From Streptomyces sp. CB02058 (GTDB taxonomy: Bacteria > Actinomycetota > Actinomycetes > Streptomycetales > Streptomycetaceae), in assembly GCF_001905505.1 (NCBI RefSeq), contig NZ_LIPG01000008.1:124001-188000 (forward strand): a stretch of 64,000 bases of DNA, in the 5' to 3' direction. A model generated the notes under the pieces. It had not been told where the DNA came from. It made no database searches and saw nothing but the letters and a program-made list of their open reading frames with translations. Positions within the stretch are counted from its first letter, which is position 1; every line of letters begins with the position of its first letter. Shown piece after piece: positions 52,475-60,930 of the stretch. The translations under genes and the position numbers were made by a program.

Positions 52475-53638
52475 GTGACCGATCCGGTCGCGGCCACGCG
52501 GCCCCGTAACCGCAGGCAGCTCATCGTCGAGGCCGCCGGCCGGGTCTTCAGCGAGCACGGCTACCACGCGGCGTCCATGGAGATGATCGCGGCCGGTGTG
52601 GGCATCACCGCGGCGGCCCTCTACCGGCACTTCCCCAACAAGTACGCGCTGTTCGCCGAGTGCGCCGACGTCACGGCGGAGCGGCTCGTCACCGCGCTCG
52701 ACGAGGTGCCCTCCGGGGCGCCCCTGGCCGATGTGGTCACGGCCGTCACCCGGGTCACCGTCGCCCATCGCGCGTCGGGCGGTGTGTACCGGTGGGAGGC
52801 CCGCTACCTGAACCGCCAGGACCGCCGGCAGCTCACGGCGAAGTTCGGCCACGTCGTCCGGCGCGTCGAGGAGGCGGTGCAGCGCGCGCATCCGCTGCCC
52901 GACGGGCGGCTGCGGGCCCTGGCGGCCCTCGGTGCGATCGGGTCGATCACGATGCACCACACGTCGATCGCCCAGCGCCGGGCCGAGGAACTGCTGTCGG
53001 CGTCCGCGCTGCGCGTCGCCGCGACCGATCCCGCGGCGGCCCGGAGGCAGGGCGGGCGCCCCGTCGAACTGCCCGCCCTGCCGGTGCCGCGCACACGGCG
53101 CGCGGAGATCCTCGCGGCGGCCGTCCCGCTGTTCGCACGGGACGGGTTCGCCAGCGTCACGAACGGGCAGATCGCGGAGGCGGTGGGGCTGGCCCCCTCC
53201 GCGCTCTACCGCCACTACTCGGGCAAGGTCGACATCCTGGCGACGGCATGCCTCCAGGCGGCGCGGCTGCTGGCCCAGGGAGTGGAGCAGAGTCTCCGGG
53301 AGGTGGCCGGACCCCACGACGCCGTCGTCGCGCTTGCGGCGACGTATGTGGCGTACAGCTTCGAGTACACCGAGCTCAACAGCGTCGCCGAGGCCGAACT
53401 CGCGGGCCTGCCCGCCGACCTGCGGCGGTCCCTGGTCCTCGCACAGCGGGAGCACATCGCCGTCTGGGAACAGCAGTTGCGGCTGGCCCGTCCGGAGCTG
53501 GACCCGCGCCAGGCCCGGGCGCTGGTGCACGCGGGCTTCGGCGTGGCGGTCGAGGCGGGACGGGGGCTGCGGTGGCGGGACGGCCAGGAGAACCGCGAGG
53601 CCGTCACCACCCTGGTCGTGGGCGCCCTGGGGCTCTGA
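52475..53638 (+). CDS. TetR-family regulator with two HTH heads (387 aa)
   Basis: Two complete TetR units lie in one chain. The first HTH is RRQLIVEAAGRVFSEHGYHA, then SMEMIAAGVGITAAALYRHF. The second, from about residue 205, is RRAEILAAAVPLFARDGFAS, then VTNGQIAEAVGLAPSALYRH. Each is followed by a helical ligand/dimer part, so the protein mimics a covalent dimer. Starts at GTG 52475 or GTG 52427 are both possible and neither has a strong ribosome site. It is convergent with the lcp gene. Confidence 0.88.
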   Translation: MTDPVAATRPRNRRQLIVEAAGRVFSEHGYHAASMEMIAAGVGITAAALYRHFPNKYALFAECADVTAERLVTALDEVPSGAPLADVVTAVTRVTVAHRASGGVYRWEARYLNRQDRRQLTAKFGHVVRRVEEAVQRAHPLPDGRLRALAALGAIGSITMHHTSIAQRRAEELLSASALRVAATDPAAARRQGGRPVELPALPVPRTRRAEILAAAVPLFARDGFASVTNGQIAEAVGLAPSALYRHYSGKVDILATACLQAARLLAQGVEQSLREVAGPHDAVVALAATYVAYSFEYTELNSVAEAELAGLPADLRRSLVLAQREHIAVWEQQLRLARPELDPRQARALVHAGFGVAVEAGRGLRWRDGQENREAVTTLVVGALGL

Positions 53639-53662
53639 ACGGGCACTGCGCCACGGGTCACG

Positions 53663-53702
53663 GGCACCCGGGTGCCGTGGACTCGGGGGCACCCGGGTGC
53701 CC
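53663..53702. terminator. Two palindromic hairpins between convergent genes
   Basis: GGCACCCGGGTGCC (53663-53676) and GGGCACCCGGGTGCCC (53687-53702) are perfect palindromes sharing a core. They lie between the tetR stop (53638) and the lcp stop (53753) and probably end both transcripts. Confidence 0.65.
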
Positions 53703-53752
53703 GCCCCTCGGCACGGCTGCCGGGGCGGGCGCCCGGGGAACCGTCCGGCGGG

Positions 53753-54958
53753 TCAGCCGGGCCTGTTCCCGGTCGGGATCGTGATCGGGGTGGTGGTGGA
53801 GGACGAGCCCTTGTTGAGGAAGAGCATGGCGAGGGCGCGCACGAACTGGTCGAACATGTAGAAGGTGCCCGGCATGACGGGCGACAGCCCCTCACGGAAC
53901 AGGATGAAGGCCGGCCACACGGTGCGGACCAGGGCCGCCGCCGCGTAGTCGCGCGGGAGTTTCAGCCAGTCGCCGACCTCGTTGCTGAGGACGTAGCGCA
54001 CGAACTCGTTGAGGAACCCGCGTGTGACGCCGAGATCGATCTCCGCGGTCAGACCGAGCAGCACCTCGGCCAGGTCGAGGCCCTCGGGCGTCGGGGCGAG
54101 GATCGGGGTGAGCACCTGCGCCGACTGCGCTTCGGCGGCGGCCCAGGTCTTCGGGATGTACTCCTCCGGCACACCGAGGAGGTAGATGGCGACCTGCCAC
54201 GAGTGCAGGAACGCCTCCTCGTCCGCGGCCGACATCGGGACCCGCCAGTCGACCAGCTTCTTGTGCACGAAGGTGCCCAGGCTGTGGAAGGTGACCAGGA
54301 TGTCGGCGACGCTGATCGGGATGTTCTGGTCGGCGCCCGCCTTCCAGTGCGGCGACTGCGGCAGCAGGGTCCGCACCGCGCCGTGCACCAGTCGCGTCTT
54401 GTTGGCGGTGACGACGAACTGCCCCGTCGGTTTGAAGGCGTCCAGCTGCGAGAGGTCGTAGCCGAAGGTGAACGTCTTGGCCGCGCGGTCCTTCATGTCG
54501 GCGCCACCGAAGGACCAGTAGACGCTCCTGGCCTCCCTCGGGATCACGGTGCTCATGATCCCGCTGCCGAGGCCGTACAGCATGAACAGGTACGTGTCCT
54601 TGCGCCGGTTGAAGTCGGCGGCGCGGGTCAGCTTGGTCTGGTCGGCCCACGAGGGCAGTTTGTTGACCGTCCGCAGGTGCGCGGCGAGTTCGGCCGGGAG
54701 CCCGCTGGGCAGCGCGTCGCCGTTGTTGACCCAGCTCGCCATCGCGGTGTTGACGGCGGGCACTTGGCCGTTCTTGAGCAGCGAAGCCATCAGAGGGTCC
54801 GTCGCGCTGTCCCAGATGTACTCCGGATCGAGCCCCGCGCCCGCGCCCGCCACCGAGTCCGCCGACGCCCACGCCCAGGCCTTGGCGGGGTCGGCCACAC
54901 CCACGAGGCCGAGTGCGACACCGAGCGACAGAACGCTTCGCCTGTTGAGATTGGTCAT
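53753..54958 (-). CDS. lcp: Latex-clearing-type (Lcp) rubber oxygenase, secreted (401 aa)
   Basis: Haem-dependent dioxygenase of the Lcp/DUF2236 family that cleaves poly(cis-1,4-isoprene). The signature RAAKT has R158, K161, T162, and H192 lies in TRLVHGAVR. These are offset by exactly 6 from R164, K167, T168 and H198 of Lcp from Streptomyces sp. K30 (values from memory), and LLPQSPHW follows as in that protein. The N-terminus NLNRRSVLSLGVALGLVG with a PAKAWAWA end is a twin-Arg-type signal peptide. It lies tail to tail with the two-headed TetR, a possible controller as in Gordonia. ATG at 54958. Confidence 0.88.
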   Translation of the reverse strand: MTNLNRRSVLSLGVALGLVGVADPAKAWAWASADSVAGAGAGLDPEYIWDSATDPLMASLLKNGQVPAVNTAMASWVNNGDALPSGLPAELAAHLRTVNKLPSWADQTKLTRAADFNRRKDTYLFMLYGLGSGIMSTVIPREARSVYWSFGGADMKDRAAKTFTFGYDLSQLDAFKPTGQFVVTANKTRLVHGAVRTLLPQSPHWKAGADQNIPISVADILVTFHSLGTFVHKKLVDWRVPMSAADEEAFLHSWQVAIYLLGVPEEYIPKTWAAAEAQSAQVLTPILAPTPEGLDLAEVLLGLTAEIDLGVTRGFLNEFVRYVLSNEVGDWLKLPRDYAAAALVRTVWPAFILFREGLSPVMPGTFYMFDQFVRALAMLFLNKGSSSTTTPITIPTGNRPG

Positions 54959-55283
54959 TTACTTACCCACTTCCGAGCTGGACCAGAAGGCACTATGGGC
55001 CTTTTCTGGCTTGCGAGTTGGGCTACCACCACGTTTCGGATCCTGCTGAGTTATGTGATTCTGAATTAACATAGCGAGCCGCGACACCGTGGGCAATGGT
55101 CATGACGGACGCCGCTCCCCAGGCCCTGGACGCGGCGCCTCCGGATCCAGGTCAGGACCGTCCCGGGGTGCATCGCGGTCCGGTAACAACCTCCTCCGGG
55201 GGCACTCGCGTCCCGTATGGTGCCGAGGGAAGGCTCTCCTTGAACGTGTTCAAGGAGAGGCGACGGGGAGGGGGACTGCACAG
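54959..55283. promoter_or_regulatory. Divergent spacer between lcp and the penicillin-binding protein gene
   Basis: A 325-bp region with no gene. The lcp side is unusually AT-rich (55040-55075) and contains TATGT (55052-55056) and ACATA (55069-55073) in opposite orientation, a possible TetR site near an lcp promoter. The PBP side carries the perfect inverted repeat at 55234-55259, listed separately. Confidence 0.45.
55234..55259. promoter_or_regulatory. Perfect inverted repeat before the PBP gene
   Basis: CTCTCCTTGAA-CGTG-TTCAAGGAGAG has 11-bp arms and a 4-nt centre, 24 bp before the PBP start. The TTGAACGTGTTCAA core looks like a dimeric repressor site; as RNA it would form a hairpin just ahead of the ribosome site GGGGAGGGGG. 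Either use is possible. Confidence 0.6.
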
Positions 55284-56918
55284 ATGCGCAGTGGGGCGAA
55301 GGTCGCCATCGTCGGCGGAGTGTTCGTACTGGTGGCCGGAGGACTCGGCTACGGGGTGTACGACGTGGTGCTGGGGGGCGGGGACACCGGGGGGACGGAG
55401 ACCGCCTCCGCGTCCTCGGAGGTGAGGACGGGCCCGCTCGGCAAGGACGAGATCAAGGAGACCGCGGGGGACTTCCTCAAGGCGTGGGCGTCGGGCGACG
55501 CCTCGGCCGCCGCGCTCCTCACGAACAACGAGACCGTGGCGGAGCCGCTGCTGACGGGGTACGCCGAGGACGCCCACGTCACCGAGGCGGTGATCACACC
55601 GGGCGTCGCCGTCGGCACGAAGGTGCCGTACACGGTGAAGGCGACGGTGTCCTACGAGGGGAAGACCAAGCCCTGGTCGTACTCCTCCGAACTGAGCGTG
55701 GTGCGCGGGCTGACCACCGGCAAGGCCCTCGTCGACTGGCAGCCCACGGTGATCCACCCGGAGCTGACCGAGGGCGCCACGCTGCGGACCGGCGAGTCGG
55801 AGACCGCGGCGGTCGAGGCGGTCGACCACAACGGCAAGGTGCTCGACAAGGAGACGTACCCGTCGCTCGGGCCCGTCCTGGACAGCCTGCGCGAGAAGTA
55901 CGGTGACAAGGCGGGCGGTTCACCGGGCGTCGAGACCTGGATCGAGCCCTCGGACGCGCAGCTTCCGAACACCACGCTGCTGACGCTCGCGAAGGGGAAG
56001 CCCGGCAAGCTGCAGACGACGCTCGACGCGGACGCCCAGGCGGCCGCCGAGCAGGCGGTCAAGCAGTTCAGCGGGGCCTCGGTGGTCGCGGTGAAGCCGT
56101 CCACGGGCGCGATCCGCGCGGTGGCCAACAACCCGGCGACCGGCTTCAACGCGGCGATGCAGGGGAAGCAGGCGCCCGGTTCCACGCTGAAGATCATGAC
56201 GGCGGCGATGCTCCTGGAGAAGGGCCTCGTCACGGCGAACGGCCCGACCCAGTGCCCCAAGGACGTCATGTACCAGGGGCGCTCGTTCCACAACCTGGCC
56301 AACTTCGACCTCCCCGACTCCAGCAGCTTCACCACCAGCTTCGCCCGCTCGTGCAACACCGCTTTCATCAAGCTGATCGACGACACGCACGACGACGCGG
56401 CGCTGTCCAAGGAGGCCCGTGACGTCTTCGGGATCGGCCTCGACTGGAAGACCGGTGTCGTCTCCTTCGACGGGAGCGTGCCCGCGGAGAGCGGCGGCGA
56501 GGCCGCGGCCCAGTACATAGGCCAGGGCACCGTCCAGATGAACGCCCTCAACGTCGCGTCCATCACGGCCACCGCCCGCACCGGGACGTTCCGCCAGCCG
56601 GTCATCGTCCCGCAGTCCCTGGACGACCGTCCGCTGGCCACCGCGTCCCGCTCGCTCTCGCAGAACGTCACCGGTCAGCTGAACTCCATGATGCGGGCCA
56701 CCGCCGCCTGGGGCACCGGCCAGAAGGCCATGGCCTCGGTCGGCGGCGACAAGGGCGCCAAGACCGGCTCGGCCGAGGTCGACGGACAGGGCACGTCCAA
56801 CAGCTGGTTCACTGGCTTCAGCAACGACCTCGCGGCAGCGGCGGTCGTCCAGTCCGGCGGCCACGGCGGCGACGCCGCGGGTCCCGTGGTCGCGGCGGTG
56901 CTGCGCGCGGGGTCGTGA
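55284..56918 (+). CDS. Class B penicillin-binding protein with MecA_N/NTF2-like domain (544 aa)
   Basis: An N-terminal helix (about 6-30) anchors it. A MecA_N/NTF2-like domain covers about 52-160 (TAGDFLKAWASGDASAAALL). The transpeptidase follows with S300-TLK-303, S356-C-N358 and K493-TG-495, all intact. It cross-links peptidoglycan outside the membrane. The length and layout match the Streptomyces PBP2 types found near pmt. ATG at 55284 with GGGGAGGGGG upstream. Confidence 0.93.
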   Translation: MRSGAKVAIVGGVFVLVAGGLGYGVYDVVLGGGDTGGTETASASSEVRTGPLGKDEIKETAGDFLKAWASGDASAAALLTNNETVAEPLLTGYAEDAHVTEAVITPGVAVGTKVPYTVKATVSYEGKTKPWSYSSELSVVRGLTTGKALVDWQPTVIHPELTEGATLRTGESETAAVEAVDHNGKVLDKETYPSLGPVLDSLREKYGDKAGGSPGVETWIEPSDAQLPNTTLLTLAKGKPGKLQTTLDADAQAAAEQAVKQFSGASVVAVKPSTGAIRAVANNPATGFNAAMQGKQAPGSTLKIMTAAMLLEKGLVTANGPTQCPKDVMYQGRSFHNLANFDLPDSSSFTTSFARSCNTAFIKLIDDTHDDAALSKEARDVFGIGLDWKTGVVSFDGSVPAESGGEAAAQYIGQGTVQMNALNVASITATARTGTFRQPVIVPQSLDDRPLATASRSLSQNVTGQLNSMMRATAAWGTGQKAMASVGGDKGAKTGSAEVDGQGTSNSWFTGFSNDLAAAAVVQSGGHGGDAAGPVVAAVLRAGS

Positions 56919-56945
56919 CCCGCGGGTTCCAGGAACGGATCGACC

Positions 56946-56982
56946 GGCCGGGCCGGCGGCGGATCACGCCGCCGGCCCGGCC
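56946..56982. terminator. Bidirectional terminator between PBP and gntR
   Basis: A perfect 16-bp stem (56946-56961 with 56967-56982) and 5-nt loop lie 28 bp after the PBP stop. The right arm lies within the last codons of the convergent gntR gene and the loop holds its stop. Confidence 0.85.
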
Positions 56983-57713
56983 TGCTTCCCGCCGTCGCCC
57001 CGCCCGCGCCGCCGGCGCGCCGCGATCGCCTCGGGGTCGATGTCCGGGCGGGACCACTGCGCCGCGAGGGCGAGGCTGGTGGCGCGTCCGTCCGCGACGT
57101 GTTCGTGCGCCAGGCGCGCCGCGCGGTCGGCGTCGCGGGCCGCGATGGCCTCGTACATCTGCTCGTGCTCCGCGCACTGCTGGGCCGGGTCCCGCAGCGC
57201 GGTCAGCCGGAACAGCCAGTGCATGCGCGCCTCCAGGGGCCGCATCACCCCGCTGAGCAGCGCGTTGGAGGCGAGCTCCACGATGCCGGTGTGGAAGGCC
57301 GCGTTGGCGGCGGCGATCGCCGCGCGGTCGTGCGCCCGCGTCGCGGCCCGGGCGGTGGCGAGCCCCTCCGCCAGGCGCGCCAGCCCGTCGTCGTCCGCCC
57401 GCTCCGCCGCCAGACGGGCCGCCAAAGACTCCAGTGATTCGCGTACGTCGAAGAGATCGCGCACGTCGCCCGGCGTGAACGGCGCGACGAGCGCGCCCCG
57501 GTGCGGCACCAGCAGCACCAGCCCGTCGGCCGCCAGAAGGCGCAGCGCCTCGCGCAGCGGGATGCGCGAGACCTCCAGCTCCGCGGCGAGATCGCGCTCC
57601 ACGAGCCTCTCCCCCGGCTGGAGTTCGACCTCGATGATGCGTCGCCGCAGGGTCTCGTACGCACGGTCGCGCAGCGAGGGACGCCCCTCGTCGGACGGTC
57701 GGGCTGCTGTCAC
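56964..57713 (-). CDS. GntR-family regulator, FadR/FCD type (249 aa)
   Basis: The HTH covers about 15-75: LRDRAYETLRRRIIEVELQPG, ERDLAAELEVSRIPLREALR and the wing LVLLVPHRGALV. A helical FCD domain follows with metal-ligand type residues (ESLESLAARLAAE, FHTGIVELASN, HEQMYEAIAARDADRAARLAHEH). A GTG at 57713 and a TTG at 57716 are both served by GGAGG; I use GTG. It is divergent from the BMP transporter operon, whose promoter carries a GGTATACC site, so local control is likely. Confidence 0.92.
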   Translation of the reverse strand: MTAARPSDEGRPSLRDRAYETLRRRIIEVELQPGERLVERDLAAELEVSRIPLREALRLLAADGLVLLVPHRGALVAPFTPGDVRDLFDVRESLESLAARLAAERADDDGLARLAEGLATARAATRAHDRAAIAAANAAFHTGIVELASNALLSGVMRPLEARMHWLFRLTALRDPAQQCAEHEQMYEAIAARDADRAARLAHEHVADGRATSLALAAQWSRPDIDPEAIAARRRRGRGDGGKQAGPAA

Positions 57714-57831
57714 CAAGGCTTTTCCTCCGCTGTCGGACCGGTCCCACCGTAAGCGGACGGCCCGGCGGGGCCCTTACTGCTAACCGCTCGCTAACACGAC
57801 GGCAACAAACGACCCGGAAACTGGGGCGCCA

Positions 57832-57847
57832 TAGCGGTATACCACTA
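57832..57847. promoter_or_regulatory. GntR operator candidate, TAG-n-GGTATACC-n-CTA
   Basis: A 16-bp palindrome with one mismatched pair around the core GGTATACC, 37 bp before the BMP lipoprotein start and in the divergent spacer with gntR. FadR-subfamily sites commonly have such a GT-N-AC core. Confidence 0.6.
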
Positions 57848-57883
57848 ACTGGCTCGCGGGCCCCGTCTCCTGGAGGCATCCCA

Positions 57884-58897
57884 GTGGCACCATCCCGAAC
57901 GCTTCTCTCTCCCGTCACCGTCGCCGCCTCCGTCATGTCGGGGCTGCTCCTGCTGTCCGGCTGCGGCGGCTCCTCCTCGGCCGGGAGCGAGGGCGACGGC
58001 GGCAAGCTCAAGGTCGGCGTCCTCTTCCCCGGTTCGCTCTCCGACGACGGCTTCATGGGCTCGGCGTACCTCGGCTACCAGCGCGCGGCGAAGAAGCACG
58101 CGGACACGGTGGAGTTCAGCAAGGTCGAGCAGGTGGCGACCGCCGACTACGAGAAGGCGCTGGTCCGCTTCGCCACCGACTCCGACCTCGTGATCTCCCT
58201 CGGCGGGCAGACCGACGCCGATGTGCGCAACGTCGCGGCGCGCTTCCCCCAGGTGAAGTTCGCCGAGATCGGGGGCCCGGCCGACGGCAAGCCCCTCGCG
58301 AACCTCTCGCTGTACGACCCGCAGCAGGCCGAGGGCGCGTTCCTCGCGGGGGCCGCGTCCGCCCTGCTCTCCAAGACCGGCACGGTCGGCTTCATCGGCG
58401 GCGCGGAACTCCCGGCCATCGTGAACGCCGCCAAGGAGTACGACAACGGCGCCCGGGCGGCCGACCCGAAGGTGAAGGTCCTCGCCCCGCAGTACGTCGG
58501 CGACTTCAACGACGTCGCCAAGGCCAAGCAGTCCGCACTCGCCGACTTCGGCGCCGGGGCGGACGTCCTGGGCCAGATCCTCAACCTCGGCCACAAGGGG
58601 GTCGCCCAGGCCGCCGGCCAGCGCGACGGGGCGCTCATCGGCGGCCCGATCGCCCACAAGTGCGGGTCCGACCCGGCCTACGCCGGATATGTGGAGACGG
58701 ACATCGGCGCGGAGATCGAGTACGCGGTGGACCACCTGGTCGCCGGGGACTGGAAGGCCGAGGCCGTCCACTTCGGGCTGACCTTCGAGGATCCGCAGAA
58801 CGACATCGTGCTCTGCGACACCAGCGACCCGGCGGTCACCCAGAAGCTCGACGAGCTGAAGCGGAAGATCACGGCCGGCGAGATCACCACCCGATGA
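57884..58897 (+). CDS. BMP-family ABC transporter substrate-binding lipoprotein (337 aa)
   Basis: A signal peptide ends with the lipobox LSGC (C27) and a Ser/Gly linker. The mature domain is the PnrA/BMP fold: KVGVLFPGSLSDDGFMGSAYLGYQRAAKK, split by a turn, then DLVISLGGQT, and FAEIGGPAD. BMP proteins usually bind nucleosides in bacteria. GTG at 57884 with TGGAGG 7 nt ahead. The stop overlaps the ATPase start (ATGA). Confidence 0.92.
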   Translation: MAPSRTLLSPVTVAASVMSGLLLLSGCGGSSSAGSEGDGGKLKVGVLFPGSLSDDGFMGSAYLGYQRAAKKHADTVEFSKVEQVATADYEKALVRFATDSDLVISLGGQTDADVRNVAARFPQVKFAEIGGPADGKPLANLSLYDPQQAEGAFLAGAASALLSKTGTVGFIGGAELPAIVNAAKEYDNGARAADPKVKVLAPQYVGDFNDVAKAKQSALADFGAGADVLGQILNLGHKGVAQAAGQRDGALIGGPIAHKCGSDPAYAGYVETDIGAEIEYAVDHLVAGDWKAEAVHFGLTFEDPQNDIVLCDTSDPAVTQKLDELKRKITAGEITTR

Positions 58898-60633
58898 ACG
58901 CCACCGCTCCCGCACTGGAGATATCCGGACTCACCAAGTCCTTCGGCGCGATGCGCGCCCTGGACTCGGTGGACCTCGTCGTCGGCGCCGGCACCGTGCA
59001 CTGCGTGCTCGGGGAGAACGGCGCGGGCAAGTCGACCCTCTGCCACATGGTGGGCGGCTCGCTGGTCCCGGACGAGGGCACCCTGCGCCTGTACGGCTCG
59101 CCCTACGCCCCCCGCCGGCCCGCCGACGCGCTCGCCGCCGGGATCGCCATGGTCCACCAGCACTTCAGCCTCGTACCGACACTGACCGTCGGCGAGAACC
59201 TGCGCCTGCTGCGGCTGCGGGACCTGCCGCGGCGGGTGGCCCGGGTGCGCGAGGAGTACGGGCTCGAACTCGACCTGGACGCGCGGGTGAGCGAGCTGCC
59301 GGTCGGGGTGCGCCAGCGCGCCGAGATCGTCAAGGCGCTGCTGCGCGAGCCCCGGCTCCTCGTCCTGGACGAGCCCACCGGGGTGCTCGGGCCCGCCGAG
59401 ACGGACGCGCTGCTGGAGACCTGCCGCCGGATCGCGGGGGCGGGGCACGCGGTGGTGCTGGTGACGCACAAGCTCGGGGAGGCGGCACGGGCCGGGGACG
59501 CCGCGACCGTGCTGCGCGCGGGGCGGGTGTCCGGCGGCGGCCCGCTGTCCGAACTCCCGCCGGAGCGGCTGGTCCCGCTGATGATCGGCAGGCCCGCCGA
59601 CTCGCTCGGGGCGGGCCTGGCCGGGACGATCGGCCTGGCGCTCGACGGGGACACTCCGGAAGAGGCGTCCGGGGCCGAGGACCTGACCGATGCCGCCGGT
59701 GCCGCCCCGGAGCTCAACGGTGTCGTCCGCGAGCCTGCCGATGCCGCCTCGGAACCCGCCGGAGCCGCCCCGGAGCCCGCCGGTGCCGTCCGGGACGGCG
59801 CGGCGAAGGCACTGCGCATCCGTGAGGTCAGCGTGCGGCGCCCCGACGGGACCCACGCGCTCGACGCGGTCTCCCTGGACGTCGGCTTCGGCGAGATCGT
59901 CGGGATCGCCGGGGTGGAGGGCAACGGGCAGAGCGAGCTCATGGCCCTGCTCGGCGGCTCGCTCGCCCCCGGCTCCGGACAGGTGGAGCTGGACGGTCGC
60001 GATGTCACCCGCGCCGCGCCGCGCGAGCGGAGCCGGGCCGGTCTGGGCGTGGTGCCCGAGGACCGGCTGCACGAGGGGTGCGTGCCCCGGCTGCGGGTCT
60101 CCGAGAACCTGTTCCTCGGACGGCTCGACCGCTTCCGCCGGTACGGGGCGTTCCTCGACCGGCGGGCCATGGCACGGGCCGCGGAGTCGGTGCTCACCGA
60201 GCACGGCATCCGCGCCGACGGCCCGGGCGCGCCGATGTCGTCGCTGTCCGGCGGCAACCAGCAGAAGGTCGTCCTGGCCAGGGAGCTGGCGCTCGACCCG
60301 CTGGTCTGCCTCGCCTCGGCGCAGCCGACCCGGGGCCTGGACATCGGGGCGGTGGGCGCCGTGCACTCCCGTATCCGGCAGGCGTCCGCCGCGGGGACCG
60401 GGGTGCTGGTGGTCTCCAGCGAGCTGTCCGAACTCCTCGTCCTGTGCGACCGGATCGCCGTGGCCTACCGGGGCAAGCTGCTCGGCCCCATCGACCCGTC
60501 GGAACCGGACGCCCGGGAACGGATCGGCGCCCTGATGCTCGGCGCGCACCCCTCGGACTCCGGAGCGGGGAGCGAAGCCGGCGCGGACGGAGGCGTCCCC
60601 GTGTCCGCGCTCGGCGACGCACCCGGCCGCTGA
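58894..60633 (+). CDS. BMP-type ABC transporter, double ATP-binding protein (579 aa)
   Basis: Two fused ABC domains. The first has Walker A GENGAGKST, a relaxed signature ELPVGVRQRAEIVKAL and LVLDEPTGVL. The second has a degenerate Walker A GVEGNGQSEL, a full signature LSGGNQQKVVLARELA, and an altered Walker B (CLASAQPTRGLDIG). This asymmetry is normal in the sugar/nucleoside CUT2-like branch. A linker of about 55 residues (240-295) is a Glu/Pro/Ala repeat (AASEPAGAAPEPAGAV) and longer than usual. Coupled to the lipoprotein gene. Confidence 0.93.
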   Translation: MNATAPALEISGLTKSFGAMRALDSVDLVVGAGTVHCVLGENGAGKSTLCHMVGGSLVPDEGTLRLYGSPYAPRRPADALAAGIAMVHQHFSLVPTLTVGENLRLLRLRDLPRRVARVREEYGLELDLDARVSELPVGVRQRAEIVKALLREPRLLVLDEPTGVLGPAETDALLETCRRIAGAGHAVVLVTHKLGEAARAGDAATVLRAGRVSGGGPLSELPPERLVPLMIGRPADSLGAGLAGTIGLALDGDTPEEASGAEDLTDAAGAAPELNGVVREPADAASEPAGAAPEPAGAVRDGAAKALRIREVSVRRPDGTHALDAVSLDVGFGEIVGIAGVEGNGQSELMALLGGSLAPGSGQVELDGRDVTRAAPRERSRAGLGVVPEDRLHEGCVPRLRVSENLFLGRLDRFRRYGAFLDRRAMARAAESVLTEHGIRADGPGAPMSSLSGGNQQKVVLARELALDPLVCLASAQPTRGLDIGAVGAVHSRIRQASAAGTGVLVVSSELSELLVLCDRIAVAYRGKLLGPIDPSEPDARERIGALMLGAHPSDSGAGSEAGADGGVPVSALGDAPGR

Positions 60634-60930
60634 AACGGGGCGCCGGAGCGCAACGAGCGCCGGTCCGGGACGAGCGCCGGCAAAGAACGGCGAGCGGGTC
60701 CGGGACGAGCACTGACCGGGACCGGCGAGCGCCGGACCGAAAGCACGCCGTACCGAAAAGGGCGCTGCCCGGGCGCTCACCGAGGGCGCGCGCACGCCCT
60801 CAGACCCGGCGCCCCCGCACCCCGGCACACGCCCCCGCAGCATCAGCGCACCGGCGCTCTCCCCGGCCCCGGCCGCGCGCCTCCCGACCATCCGCAACCC
60901 GTAAGCCCGCAGAACCCGCAAGGAGCCGCC
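60634..60930 (+). repeat. Spacer within the BMP operon with direct repeats
   Basis: A 297-bp gap between ATPase and first permease, unusual inside this operon. GGTCCGGGACGAGC occurs at 60662-60675 and 60697-60710 (35-bp period), amid further GAGCGCCGG variants. No gene is visible. It may be expanded non-coding sequence or hold an internal promoter. Confidence 0.55.

Noticed and set aside
55240..55253. LexA (SOS) box
   Set aside because: GAAC and GTTC are separated by 2 bases, whereas the actinobacterial site needs 4.
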